From CAUZEB01 sp963578655 (lineage in GTDB: Bacteria; Chloroflexota; Dehalococcoidia; Lucifugimonadales; CAUZEB01), in NCBI GenBank assembly GCA_963578655.1, contig CAUZEB010000016.1:1-20488 (forward strand): DNA of 20,488 nt, in the 5' to 3' direction. The translations under genes and the position numbers were made by a program. Below the pieces are notes generated by a model that made no database searches, was not told the DNA's origin, and saw only the letters and a list, made by a program, of their open reading frames with translations. Every line of letters starts with the position of its first letter. Position 1 is the stretch's first letter. Below, piece after piece: positions 1 through 8,582 of the stretch.

Positions 1-977
1 TAGGCGGTAATGATTGCCATACTGGTAGACCAGGAGATGACCGACCGGGGCATCAGGAACGAAGGTACTCAAAGGGAGGTTTGACAGGGACATATGCACG
101 GGAATTAACTCTCCCTGGTATCTTAGAGGCTTTGAAAAAGAAAAGGGTTTACGCGACTACCGGAGCAAAAATAAGAGCATATCTACATGTAGACGACCAT
201 TTCATAGGGTCCAAATACCTTGCAGAGAAACCTCCCAAAATAAATTTAAAAGCCGTAGGCACAGGACCACTGGAAAGAATAGATCTTTTTAGAGGGACAG
301 AGCTTATTCACACCTCTGACTTAAGAGACTCATTCAAAGAAAACTCTGTCAGAATACTTTGGTCAGGAGCGAGCAGGAGATGGAGTTATTCTGGAGTGGT
401 CTGGAAAGGAATCATTAAGTTTAACAACACGAGATTAAAAAATCTCGAGAGAATTAGATTTGACAGTCCCAGATCACATTTCCGGTTTAATGGCGACAAT
501 GAAATACATTTCGAATCTTGGACTTGTGGATATCCCTCAGGTTTCATCCTGGATTTTGAACCAGATACGGACCCTCAAATTGATCTCAGCTTAGACTCAC
601 ATTTGATTAGCAGTGAAAGGAGATTTGGAGAAGACGTCCAACTCAACCAAACAACTGAGTCGGTGATCCCGAGAAATGGATTCCCTGCTGAAGTCAAAAT
701 GACATTAGCTCATGGAGATTCAACGAGAATTGAAACCACCATGGCTGAAATTCAAAGAGAGCCAATTAGTCTTCCATTAGGAGGTCTGAACCGGAACATA
801 ATCCTGGAGAAAACCCCGAATGAAAGTCCTACTTGGGCAGAGGTCTCCTTCACAGATAACGAAATGAAGCCAGGAACAAATCAATATTGGGCCAAAATCA
901 CTCAACAGGACATGGAAATGGCTTGGATTAGTCCTGTATTTGCAGATTATTATCCCGATTCTACCGAGATAGAATGA
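1..977 (+). CDS. DUF3604 family protein, 3' part (5' end outside window)
   Basis: The reading frame is open from the first complete codon at position 3 to the TGA at 975-977, so the gene begins to the left of the window and the TTG at 81 is internal. Near its start the peptide has G-G-N-D-C-H-T-G-R-P-G followed by D-R-P-G. This resembles the conserved (S/N)D-x-H-x-G-R-P-G segment of DUF3604 proteins (Pfam PF12228). It is followed by Y-A-R-E-L-T and R-V-Y-A-T-T-G, which also fit the family. The Asp and His may be metal ligands of a PHP-like hydrolase fold; that is inference. The last 150 or so residues look like a beta-rich domain and end in a segment A-W-I-S-P-V-F-A-D-Y-Y, as usual for the family. 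The function of DUF3604 is not established. The gene converges on the CocE-type hydrolase. About 325 residues are visible, roughly half the usual length. Confidence 0.8.
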   Translation, partial: GGNDCHTGRPGDDRPGHQERRYSKGGLTGTYARELTLPGILEALKKKRVYATTGAKIRAYLHVDDHFIGSKYLAEKPPKINLKAVGTGPLERIDLFRGTELIHTSDLRDSFKENSVRILWSGASRRWSYSGVVWKGIIKFNNTRLKNLERIRFDSPRSHFRFNGDNEIHFESWTCGYPSGFILDFEPDTDPQIDLSLDSHLISSERRFGEDVQLNQTTESVIPRNGFPAEVKMTLAHGDSTRIETTMAEIQREPISLPLGGLNRNIILEKTPNESPTWAEVSFTDNEMKPGTNQYWAKITQQDMEMAWISPVFADYYPDSTEIE

Positions 978-1025
978 CAGTCATCCATCTTTTTGGTTTT
1001 CTTGGTCGCTTGTTCTCTTCACATG

Positions 1026-1053
1026 ATATGGACCCTTATATAAAGGTCCATAT
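1026..1053. terminator. Hairpin between convergent genes, possible bidirectional terminator
   Basis: ATATGGACC at 1026-1034 pairs perfectly with GGTCCATAT at 1045-1053. The 10-base centre contains a self-complementary TTATATAA. It lies between the DUF3604 stop (977) and the CocE stop (1089), where a shared terminator is expected. No clear T-tract follows on either strand, so efficient intrinsic termination is uncertain. Confidence 0.5.
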
Positions 1054-1088
1054 GGGCTAACGTTTGTAATTTACTATACGATATACTT

Positions 1089-2807
1089 TTACCCTGGTAT
1101 GATCGGAAGTGTCAGACGTGAAGAATAACCCTGATCGTGGTAGACTGTCTGCCTTGCCACACGTAGTTCAGAGTCGGACCAGAAATCCTTCCCAGTGTTG
1201 TGATTCCGATCGAAATTGGGAAAATCAGAACTCGCTACGTCGAGTCGGATTCGATGCCCTACACCAAAACATATGCCCGTCGGCATCATGTTTATAATGT
1301 ACTCATATGGCCTCCCTGGCTCGATAAGCGTCGGCGTATCATAACCATTACGATACCTGGCCCGTATAATACCGTAACATAAATTCACCGCTAACCCATC
1401 AGGGTGTACGTCTATCAACTTAGCAGTGAAATCTGTATCAGGTGCGCTTGAAGCAGCCCATAACTTAAGTGTTACCGGTCCAATGACCTCTATCTCCTCT
1501 TCCAGAGGCGGTGTCTGATAAACTAAAATGTCCTGTCTTCCGTTAAGAGGGGCCTGGTCCCGTGGCGCTGCCTGAGAAGTAATGTCCATCATACTCATGA
1601 CTGGGTCACGTGGGTCATAATTGTACTCGTCCGGTCTCTCTCCTTTCGGTTCAGTTGTGGACAACGAACCATCGCCTAATACAGTATTGGCTGAACCATC
1701 ACTGTGAAGAAAGAAATCAGTGTACAGGGTGCGAGCCAACGGCCACTCATGTTCGAATCTCCATCTGTTCTCACCCATGACAAATAACTTTACCGGAGGC
1801 TGGGAAGCAATACCTGTGTCTATACCTTTATAATGATAATCGTACCAACGAGTAATCTCGTCCGGATATGTCGTATCAGCGGACGGACCAAAATCAAGAG
1901 GACCCTGATTACGAGTTAGGTTTTGGGCATTGTGGCCCCAAGGTCCTATGATTATCCTATGATCCTTACGGAACTTTTCTGGGCCACTCTTAACCATTCC
2001 CTCAAAATTAGAGATGGTGTCTACCAGTCGATCCCACCAGCCAGTAAGTACATAGGTTGGAGAGTTAACCTGATTATGTATCTCTCTGAACGCCCAAAAT
2101 TCCTTGTCCTGCTCCCTAAGATACTTCTTAAGCATCGGTGACATAGTGGAGAATACGTAATCGGGTATGTCATCTAAAGGCAGATACCATATCCACTTGC
2201 CCCTCTCTACCTCATACCATCGCCTCTCAGCCTCATCAGAAGTATAAGGGCCCACCAACTCTCCGACTCTACGACGCGCGTCAGCTGCATTCTGATACGT
2301 CCATTGGAGACGTCTACCCGTCTCAAATACACCAAAGTTTAGCCTGAGTAAACTTGCACCCATACCACTGGCAAAAACGGCCTTCAGTGGTGATGGGCTA
2401 GTAGAGGCGAGTCGCCATATACACCACGAAGCGTATGAATGTCCCCAAGTCCCCACTTGGCCATCACTATTAGGCAAAGAAGCCGCCCAATTTACAGCAT
2501 CGTAACCATCTTCGGCATCATAGGTCTCTGAATTGTCTTGAAACTGCCAAAAGAACTCTCCGTCTGAGGCATAACGTCCTCGTATGTCCTGAGCCGCAAC
2601 AATGTAACCACGTGATGCTAACTCAGTTGCGACTTCGATATAAGTGTCTTTACTCTTGTCGTAGGGGGTACGACATAGCAACACAGGAAATCGACCTGAT
2701 CGCGAGGGACGATATATGTCGGCCCTCAATACCGTGCCATCACGAGTCTCCATAGGCACATTCTCTTCGGTTGCCACAGACATCCCACTATCCGGCCTCG
2801 TACCCAT
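1089..2807 (-). CDS. CocE/NonD family serine hydrolase (X-Pro dipeptidyl-peptidase S15 type)
   Basis: This 572-residue alpha/beta-hydrolase belongs to the CocE/NonD group, which covers cocaine esterase, alpha-amino-acid ester hydrolases and X-Pro dipeptidyl peptidases. The N-terminal strand motif V-P-M-E-T-R-D-G-T-V-L-R-A-D-I-Y-R-P is typical. R-T-P-Y-D-K near residue 46 supplies the oxyanion-hole tyrosine. The nucleophile is Ser124 in G-H-S-Y-A-S-W. The acid is Asp259 in G-W-W-D-R-L-V-D and the base is His292 in G-P-W-G-H-N. The C-terminal 200 residues form the jelly-roll (PepX_C-like) domain. Length and triad are normal. No signal peptide is apparent, so it is probably cytoplasmic. The ATG is preceded by AAGGAG at 2813-2818. 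The substrate cannot be read from the sequence; ester or amide cleavage is expected from the family. It lies downstream of tRNA-Pro and may have its own promoter. Confidence 0.92.
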   Translation of the reverse strand: MGTRPDSGMSVATEENVPMETRDGTVLRADIYRPSRSGRFPVLLCRTPYDKSKDTYIEVATELASRGYIVAAQDIRGRYASDGEFFWQFQDNSETYDAEDGYDAVNWAASLPNSDGQVGTWGHSYASWCIWRLASTSPSPLKAVFASGMGASLLRLNFGVFETGRRLQWTYQNAADARRRVGELVGPYTSDEAERRWYEVERGKWIWYLPLDDIPDYVFSTMSPMLKKYLREQDKEFWAFREIHNQVNSPTYVLTGWWDRLVDTISNFEGMVKSGPEKFRKDHRIIIGPWGHNAQNLTRNQGPLDFGPSADTTYPDEITRWYDYHYKGIDTGIASQPPVKLFVMGENRWRFEHEWPLARTLYTDFFLHSDGSANTVLGDGSLSTTEPKGERPDEYNYDPRDPVMSMMDITSQAAPRDQAPLNGRQDILVYQTPPLEEEIEVIGPVTLKLWAASSAPDTDFTAKLIDVHPDGLAVNLCYGIIRARYRNGYDTPTLIEPGRPYEYIINMMPTGICFGVGHRIRLDVASSDFPNFDRNHNTGKDFWSDSELRVARQTVYHDQGYSSRLTLPIIPG

Positions 2808-3015
2808 GATTACTCCTTACTCCTAAATTTACGAAGAGCGGTTTTAGCAGCCCCGGCTTCTTAGTTTAACGAGTTATGAAGTTAACACTCAAAACCCTTC
2901 ATGTCACGCTGTAATCTACGAAACTGTGGTACAAATGCCAATAAACAGGTTGAAGCGAGGGGAGATCATATAGTAGGTAAGGGCTCTTAACCCCTATATA
3001 GGCGTATATAAGTGG

Positions 3016-3090
3016 TGGTCGGGGTGGGCAGGATCGAACTGCCGACCTCCTGTTCCCAAAACAGGCGCGCTTCCGCTGCGCTACACCCCG
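3016..3090 (-). tRNA. tRNA-Pro (anticodon UGG), CCA encoded
   Basis: The minus strand folds as a full cloverleaf. The acceptor stem is CGGGGTG/CACCCCG (7 bp) and the D stem is GCGC/GCGC with loop AGCGGAA. The anticodon stem is CCTGT/ACAGG with loop TTTGGGA, giving anticodon TGG. The variable loop is AGGTC. The T stem is GGCAG/CTGCC with loop TTCGATC. Discriminator A is at 3019 and the CCA tail is encoded at 3018-3016. The gene lies 65 bases after the stop of the FNR-like gene and no convincing separate promoter is seen, so it may be cut from a longer transcript. Confidence 0.96.
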
Positions 3091-3126
3091 CAATTGTGTT
3101 TGGACAAAAGCAAACAAATCTGCGTA

Positions 3127-3155
3127 AGGCCTTTTGGCCTCTATCATATTAGAGG
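3127..3155 (-). terminator. Two overlapping hairpins directly after the redox operon
   Basis: On the minus strand, CCTCTA-ATATGA-TAGAGG (3155-3138) begins immediately after the TGA of the FNR-like gene. It overlaps a second small hairpin, AGGCC-AAAA-GGCCT (3140-3127). The two share bases and exclude each other. There is no T-tract. They may mark partial termination or a processing site ahead of the tRNA. Evidence is weak. Confidence 0.35.
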
Positions 3156-3905
3156 TCAATCTTCTTTCCAAAAACGTTCCTCTTTAACGGTCCAACCTTT
3201 TGGTATCATGCGTGCCTTGACATCTTCTATCATCCCTGGGTGACCGCAAGCGTAAACTAAGGTATCTGAACTTGTGAGTTCAAATGTTTCGATGTGCTTT
3301 TCTATTATCGTATTTACTCTTCCTGTTTCACCATCCCAGTTTTTGTTACGTTCTTCTGTAGGTCGGCTAATTGTAGGAATGAAAGTAACCATACCTGGGT
3401 GATTGCTTTCCATTTGTCTTAGTTCTGCGTCGTAAGAAAATTCGTCTTCATAACTGGCACCCATTAAAAAGTAAAACTTATGACCAGTACGATTATCGTT
3501 AATATAGTCTCTCAAATAGCTTATGTAAGGGACTACCCCAGTTACTGTAGAAATTAGAAGATGATTTGTGAAACCTGGATCAAAGGTGAATATCCCTTTA
3601 GCTCGTGGACGAATCGACACTTTATCTCCTGGATTCAGTTTGTAGAGTTCTGGTGTTAGCATTCCTCCCTCATCTTTTGGAACAAGTTCAACAAATAGTT
3701 CCAAAGAATCTTCATAAGGGGCCGATACTATGGAGTAAGCTCGTTCAATACCCTCCACTCCAATGGTACAGTATTGACCTGGTTTGAATGAATAGTTTTC
3801 AGGCTTTTCAATCCATATCAACCAAATGTCAGGGGTGATATCCTTTCTTTTAAGGATCCTACTTTCCTCTAATTTAATTACTCGTCTTTTTCTTGTACTT
3901 GTCAA
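3156..3905 (-). CDS. FNR-type FAD/NAD(P)H oxidoreductase (ferredoxin-NADP reductase-like)
   Basis: This 249-residue flavoprotein has the two-domain ferredoxin-NADP+ reductase fold. The FAD domain shows F-K-P-G-Q-Y (40-45) and R-A-Y-S-I-V-S-A-P-Y (55-64), which bind the flavin, and G-G-M-L-T-P-E-L (80-87). The nucleotide domain shows T-G-V-V-P (122-126), in the position of the usual G-T-G-I-A-P, and Y-A-C-G-H-P-G-M-I-E-D-V from 218. It ends in aromatic F-W-K-E-D. No Fe-S cysteines are seen, so it needs an external one-electron partner such as ferredoxin, or a subunit of the adjacent complex. The start is TTG with AGGAGG nine bases upstream; no nearby in-frame ATG exists. It lies 76 bases after the large Fe-S subunit and is probably the last gene of that operon, suggesting it exchanges electrons between NADP(H) and the complex. 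That link is inference. Confidence 0.85.
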   Translation of the reverse strand: MTSTRKRRVIKLEESRILKRKDITPDIWLIWIEKPENYSFKPGQYCTIGVEGIERAYSIVSAPYEDSLELFVELVPKDEGGMLTPELYKLNPGDKVSIRPRAKGIFTFDPGFTNHLLISTVTGVVPYISYLRDYINDNRTGHKFYFLMGASYEDEFSYDAELRQMESNHPGMVTFIPTISRPTEERNKNWDGETGRVNTIIEKHIETFELTSSDTLVYACGHPGMIEDVKARMIPKGWTVKEERFWKED

Positions 3906-3914
3906 AGATAATAT

Positions 3915-3920
3915 CCTCCT
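3915..3920 (-). promoter_or_regulatory. Shine-Dalgarno AGGAGG fixing the TTG start of the FNR-like gene
   Basis: A perfect AGGAGG on the minus strand stands nine bases before TTG at 3905-3903. It supports initiation at this TTG, since the following 249 codons contain no early ATG. Confidence 0.75.
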
Positions 3921-3981
3921 AGGCTAAACACGTGGGGTTCCTGTTTTTCTGGAAACGCTAGTACTATCTGATTCCCATATT

Positions 3982-6777
3982 TCAATCAGCTGCTACCGTT
4001 AATGTATTCTTCTCTATACGAGCGGGGAGAATGGGTAAACCAGGGATTCTAAGCATTATGTCTGGATCTTTGCTTTTCTCAATCTCGACTATTAATTGGC
4101 CGAATAAGGTTGTCACAGATAATAGTCCTTTCTGTGGACATGTCGTTTGAATCATTCCCTTAATTTGTCCTTGAGGAAAGATCACATTAGCATAATCACC
4201 GTTGGACATACCTAAATCAAGAGCGTCTTCCTCATGCATTTCAATTATGTCATTTCTAGATATTTCATAACGTCCGTCTACAGAACGGATGCCTGCTTCA
4301 CGGTTTGGTTGATGAAGAACTCGGCCTAGAGCTAAAAGGAATGGGAATTCGGTATTTTCATGTTTTGGTGGCATAGTGATCGCCATCGGTGTGAGAACTG
4401 CTTTTTGAGACTGGAGATTCTCTGTATAAAGGCGGGTGGTGTCCATCATATCTAGTGCACGGCAAGGCCACTGTAGACCGTTGGATGATTCTATCCTCTT
4501 GTAGGTTATCCCTCCATAAATATCAACTGTTTTAGAAATTTCTTTAAAAATTGATTCGGCGTCATGGTATTCGAATCCGGCTTCGTCCATTCTTTTGGCG
4601 ATTCGGGAAATTGTACGCCAGTCCTCCTCCTCCTCCTGTTTGAATCCTATAGCCGGATTTAGCATTTGAACTCTTCTCTCTATATTGGTGTATGTCCCTT
4701 CTTTTTGCGCGAATGTTGCCGACGGAAAAACTACATCCGCCAATTGCGTTATAGGATTCGAAAAACTAGAGTGAACTATTAGTAACTCTAGTTTAGATAG
4801 GGCATCCTTGAAATCATCAAGTTCACCGTTGGTGAAGTTGGGACTATCTCCAATAATTTGAAGAGCCTTTATGCGATTCTCGTGTATCGCTTGTGTTATT
4901 TCTTTGAGAGATAGACCTGCTTCACTTGGAAATTCTGTTTCCCAGATTTCCTCAAAGGTTCTTCGGTTTGTTTCATCTTTGAGAAGGTTATAGCCGGGCA
5001 AGTAATGGGGGGAACATCCGACATCTTTTGCACCTTGCTCATTAGTTCCAGTAAACAGGGGGAATAAACCACTAAATGGCTTACCTATATTTCCCGTTAC
5101 TAATGCAAGATTAACCAGAGCTTCGATACATGATCGTTTGAAATCTATATCAATAGTCTCAAGGGCATACAAAATCGAAGATGGTCCTTGCCTAGAGATG
5201 ATGCGTGCAGCCTTTTGTATTTGGTTTATTTGCACTCCGGTAGTGCGCTCAATTTTCACAAGATCAAAGGACCATAAACTCTTTTTTAGTTCATCTAAAT
5301 TAATACAAGATTCGCGGAGGTAGTCGTGATCATCTAGAGATTCGTCTAATATGACTCTTAGCATTCCTCCTATAAGTTGAAATTCTGTGTTCGGGTGAGG
5401 ACGGAGCCAGATATCTGCAAACCTGGTTAATTCAGTTTCTCTTTGATCGATAACGACCAGCGAGGCACCTTCTTTTATAGCTTTCTTTATTGGTACAGCT
5501 ATCACATTTTGTTCTTCGGTGACATTACTCGATACAACTAAGAAGCTGTTGGATTTCTCCAGGTCCCATATTGGATTTGTAGCTGCTGGGTACCCAAGAA
5601 GGTCACCCAGGGTATCCGTGAGTTCGGGACGTATATTTGAAGACACATCGATATTGTTACTATACATAACCGTGCGAGCGAATTTTTGAGCCACGTAATT
5701 GTCTTCGTTTGTACCTCTGGATGATGCAATAAGTGCGAATTGATTTCCCTTATGTTCTGACAGCTGGCTGGCCGCGATGTCGAGAGCGTCCTTCCAAGTG
5801 GTTTCTACTTGAATCCCGTTCCGTTTTATCATAGGTTTAACAAGCTGTTTACGACTGTTCACAAAGTCTAAACCAAACTTGCCTTTGAAGCATACTTGAC
5901 CTCGATTGGCTGGAGCATGGATATCTGTAGTTGGTCGAATAACCTGATTGCGTTTGTCAACTTCTAAATTGATTTTACATCCTACGGGACAATGGGGGCA
6001 TATTGATGAAATGGTTTTGGTTGCTTTCGCCCATTTATGTTTTCGTTCCATTAAAGCCCCTGTAGGACACACATCGATACATGCACCACAGAACTCACAA
6101 CCAGACTCCAATAACGAAACACCATTAGAGGTTCCTATAAGACCTTTGCCAGATCGGTCATTCAGGGAAAGGGCATCATCTCCTCTGATTTCATCGCATA
6201 CTCTAACGCAGCGCGCGCATACTATACATAAATTTAGATCCATCTCCCAGAATGGGTCGGCTACATTTTGAGGGAGATGGCGATTGTTATAAGTTAGGGG
6301 AGTCTCCATATCCATTTCTAGATGACGTACTGTGTCCTTTAATTCGCATCTTTCGTTTTTAGGGCAAGTAACACATCTATCGTTTACGGAAACATGTCTG
6401 AGGCATATATCAGTAGGCCCACAAAGATCAATGCGGTGACATGTCAAGCAACCATGTGGGTGTTCAGACAATAGAAGTTCCATTATGCCTTTACGCATAT
6501 CAACGATATTAGAATTATTGGTATAGACTTTCATTCCATCTGCGACTGGCGTAGTGCATGATGCAGGGGTGCCGGGTACAGGTCTGTAACCCCCGTCGGG
6601 AGTTCTGGTTTCCGCTTGGATAAGACACATTCGACACGCCCCGTACGATTTCATCCCTGGGTAGTAACAGAGATTCGGCAGATATATTCCGGCGTCAAGT
6701 GCAGCTTGGAGAACGTTATTACCGGGACTTGTCTCAACTTCAATGCCGTCAATAGTGATGGTGATTTTATTTACCAT
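3982..6777 (-). CDS. NuoG/formate dehydrogenase alpha-like Fe-S molybdopterin-fold subunit, active-site residues missing
   Basis: This 931-residue subunit combines several redox domains. It has an N-terminal [2Fe-2S] ferredoxin (Cys37, 48, 51, 74). A His-Cys3 region follows (His106, Cys110, 113, 119), with a further Cys125, Cys135, Cys138 and Cys144. Next come two [4Fe-4S] motifs (Cys184/187/190/194 and Cys227/230/233/237). The Fe4S4 site of the molybdopterin oxidoreductase fold (Cys260/263/267/296) precedes the MopB domain and a C-terminal dinucleotide-binding domain (G-R-V-L-H-Q-P-N, I-E-M-H-E-E-D-A). By order and sequence it is nearest to NAD-linked FdhA and NuoG. The catalytic Cys/Sec-His pair, expected about six residues after N-N-I-D (374-377), is absent: the region reads V-S-S-N-I-R-P-E-L. 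The formate-binding Arg is replaced in F-T-G-T-N-E-Q-G-A. Formate oxidation is therefore doubtful. The ATG at 6777 has GGAG six bases upstream and overlaps the nuoF-like gene by 11 bases. Confidence 0.88.
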   Translation of the reverse strand: MVNKITITIDGIEVETSPGNNVLQAALDAGIYLPNLCYYPGMKSYGACRMCLIQAETRTPDGGYRPVPGTPASCTTPVADGMKVYTNNSNIVDMRKGIMELLLSEHPHGCLTCHRIDLCGPTDICLRHVSVNDRCVTCPKNERCELKDTVRHLEMDMETPLTYNNRHLPQNVADPFWEMDLNLCIVCARCVRVCDEIRGDDALSLNDRSGKGLIGTSNGVSLLESGCEFCGACIDVCPTGALMERKHKWAKATKTISSICPHCPVGCKINLEVDKRNQVIRPTTDIHAPANRGQVCFKGKFGLDFVNSRKQLVKPMIKRNGIQVETTWKDALDIAASQLSEHKGNQFALIASSRGTNEDNYVAQKFARTVMYSNNIDVSSNIRPELTDTLGDLLGYPAATNPIWDLEKSNSFLVVSSNVTEEQNVIAVPIKKAIKEGASLVVIDQRETELTRFADIWLRPHPNTEFQLIGGMLRVILDESLDDHDYLRESCINLDELKKSLWSFDLVKIERTTGVQINQIQKAARIISRQGPSSILYALETIDIDFKRSCIEALVNLALVTGNIGKPFSGLFPLFTGTNEQGAKDVGCSPHYLPGYNLLKDETNRRTFEEIWETEFPSEAGLSLKEITQAIHENRIKALQIIGDSPNFTNGELDDFKDALSKLELLIVHSSFSNPITQLADVVFPSATFAQKEGTYTNIERRVQMLNPAIGFKQEEEEDWRTISRIAKRMDEAGFEYHDAESIFKEISKTVDIYGGITYKRIESSNGLQWPCRALDMMDTTRLYTENLQSQKAVLTPMAITMPPKHENTEFPFLLALGRVLHQPNREAGIRSVDGRYEISRNDIIEMHEEDALDLGMSNGDYANVIFPQGQIKGMIQTTCPQKGLLSVTTLFGQLIVEIEKSKDPDIMLRIPGLPILPARIEKNTLTVAAD

Positions 6778-8518
6778 GTATAGCTCCAGAAGGGGCAAAA
6801 TCTAATGCGTATGGGCGGGTGTTCTTAGGAGAGATCATAGGACCTAGGCAACTCCCCGTTGGACATCGTTTCTCCTCCATATGCATTATAAAGTCATCTT
6901 CGAAGTGCTGGAAAGCTGATCGAATGGGACCAAACCCCAATTGGCCGTGTCCGCACAGCGACCCTGCTTCCATAGTTTTACCTATGCTTCTCATTAATTC
7001 GAGATCTTCTGGTCTACTTTGGAATTTGGCTATTCTTTCTATAATCTCAAGTAAATGCTCCATACCTAAACGACATGGAAAGCATTTACCACACGACTCA
7101 TACTGGCAGAAAGCTACCAAAACTCTTGTAAGATCCACGGCACAGGTATCTTCATCTGCTACTATAATTCCACCAGATCCAAATATCGCACCAGCGTCCC
7201 TCATTTCATCGAAATCTATGTGAATATCCATACTGGCTGAGCTCAAGACTCCTCCCAGAGGACCTCCTGTTTGTAGAAGTTTTAACTTTTTACCATTTGG
7301 CACTCCACCACCAATGTCATTTATTACTTGACTTAGGGTGAGACCCATGGGTATCTCGTATAGTCCGGGATATTTTATCTTTCCGTTAAGGCATACGATA
7401 GCGGTTCCGGTGCTTTTATTAACACCTATGGACGAGAACCAAGCTGCTCCTTTAGATATTATTTCAGGTGCGTAAGACAAACTTTTTACATTGTTGATGG
7501 TACTGGGTTTGCCCCAAACTCCCGATGCTGCAGGAAAGGGAGGTCGTGGTCTAGGCATCGCCCGTTTTCCCTCTAAGGAATCCATCAACGCTGTTTCTTC
7601 TCCCGACACGTATGATTCTCCAGTTAAGGCAACTTCGATATCGAAGGAGAATCCTGAGCCCAGGATGTTTTTCCCTAAGAGACCTATCTTATATGACTCC
7701 TTTATTGCGTTCTCAGTCCTATTGATAGGTCCATCATGACCATGGCGTATAAACACGAAACCTTTTGTAGCAGCAGTAGCATATCCTGCTATAGTCATGC
7801 CTTCTAATAGAGTATATGGATCGCTTTCTAAAATACCTTTGTCGTTATATGCGCCTGGATCCCCTTCTTCACAATTACAGAGGATAAATTTAGGTGGTCC
7901 CGGCGAGCGTACCATGAAGCTCCACTTTATTCCTGTAGGGAAGGCTGCACCTCCCCGACCTCTGAGCCCTGAATCGATCACCTCTTTAATGACGTCCTCA
8001 GGTTTCATCGCAAAGAGACTTTTGTTTAGGCCGTCATAGCCACCGTTAGCTATGTATTGATATATATCGTTTGGGGCAATATGTCCTGCGTTACGTAAGG
8101 CTATACGTTGTTGGAATTTGATACCTGGCAGGACGTTGATATTGGGAACACCAGGTATTGGTTTTTGACCCATATACCCCAGGACGTTTTGCCTTGGTAC
8201 CTGGTTTTGCAGAACATAGGTATCCAACAAATTTGGAACATCTTCAGCATCAACATTGTGTAAGAATAGTCGGGATTCACCGGGTAACATAATATCCACA
8301 AGAGGTTCTGCGTAGCATATGCCTAAACATCCGACATCATCGATATTGATGTCGATATTGTGTTCGATCACATATGATTTAATAGCTTCCAATACTTTTA
8401 AAGAACCTGAGGCGGTTCCGCACATGGCAGTTCCCACCCTTATCCAAGGTTTACTACCATGTGTAAGATTAAGCCAATGTTCTTCCGCTTCCGTCTTTAA
8501 TTTATCGTATACGAGCAT
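6767..8518 (-). CDS. NuoF/HoxF-like NADH-binding FMN and Fe-S subunit with N-terminal thioredoxin-like domain
   Basis: This 583-residue subunit should oxidise NADH or reduce NAD+ at FMN. Residues 1 to about 120 form a thioredoxin-like [2Fe-2S]-type domain with R-V-G-T-A-M-C (Cys33) and V-G-C-L-G-I-C-Y-A-E-P (Cys64, Cys68). Only three of the usual four cysteines are evident. The FMN/NADH core carries G-L-R-G-R-G-G-A-A-F-P-T-G (184-196), C-N-C-E-E-G-D-P-G-A-Y (214-224) and S-G-E-E-T-A-L (305-311). The [4Fe-4S] site (N3 type) is E-S-C-G-K-C-F-P-C-R (Cys476/479/482) plus Cys522 in L-C-G-H-G. The C terminus contains K-R-C-P-T-G-S-C, as seen in HydB-type subunits, but stops without the extra 2x[4Fe-4S] ferredoxin domain of HydB. 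It is the second gene of the operon, 64 bases after the nuoE-like gene. The ATG has only a weak SD. Confidence 0.93.
   Translation of the reverse strand: MLVYDKLKTEAEEHWLNLTHGSKPWIRVGTAMCGTASGSLKVLEAIKSYVIEHNIDINIDDVGCLGICYAEPLVDIMLPGESRLFLHNVDAEDVPNLLDTYVLQNQVPRQNVLGYMGQKPIPGVPNINVLPGIKFQQRIALRNAGHIAPNDIYQYIANGGYDGLNKSLFAMKPEDVIKEVIDSGLRGRGGAAFPTGIKWSFMVRSPGPPKFILCNCEEGDPGAYNDKGILESDPYTLLEGMTIAGYATAATKGFVFIRHGHDGPINRTENAIKESYKIGLLGKNILGSGFSFDIEVALTGESYVSGEETALMDSLEGKRAMPRPRPPFPAASGVWGKPSTINNVKSLSYAPEIISKGAAWFSSIGVNKSTGTAIVCLNGKIKYPGLYEIPMGLTLSQVINDIGGGVPNGKKLKLLQTGGPLGGVLSSASMDIHIDFDEMRDAGAIFGSGGIIVADEDTCAVDLTRVLVAFCQYESCGKCFPCRLGMEHLLEIIERIAKFQSRPEDLELMRSIGKTMEAGSLCGHGQLGFGPIRSAFQHFEDDFIMHMEEKRCPTGSCLGPMISPKNTRPYALDFAPSGAIHGK
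6784..6787 (-). promoter_or_regulatory. Shine-Dalgarno GGAG choosing ATG 6777 for the nuoG/fdhA-like gene
   Basis: GGAG lies six bases before the ATG at 6777-6775. An in-frame TTG at 6798 would add seven residues but would place this site inside the gene and has no SD of its own. The site lies within the 3' end of the nuoF-like gene, indicating translational coupling. Confidence 0.6.
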
Positions 8519-8582
8519 ACTTCATTCTGATCATATCTGTGAATGTGTCGGATGTAGGTGTTGGTGGCTATAACTAATTGTA

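Noticed and set aside
2899..3171. 90-codon minus-strand reading frame between the CocE and FNR-like genes
   Set aside because: It runs through the tRNA-Pro gene. The peptide R-K-R-A-C-F-G-N-R-R is the usual translation artefact of a tRNA, and the frame overlaps the FNR-like stop.
4622..4638. CCT/CTC triplet run in the large Fe-S subunit gene
   Set aside because: It is a short glutamate tract (Q-E-E-E-E-D) in the coding sequence, not a microsatellite of note.
5580..5660. In-frame TGA encoding selenocysteine in the FdhA-like gene
   Set aside because: The region of the expected Sec site is fully open with no TGA, and no SECIS-like stem was noticed. The catalytic position is simply substituted.
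6767..6798. Earlier TTG start (6798) for the nuoG/fdhA-like gene
   Set aside because: It has no SD, and a GGAG at ideal distance serves ATG 6777. The ferredoxin domain begins directly after the later start.
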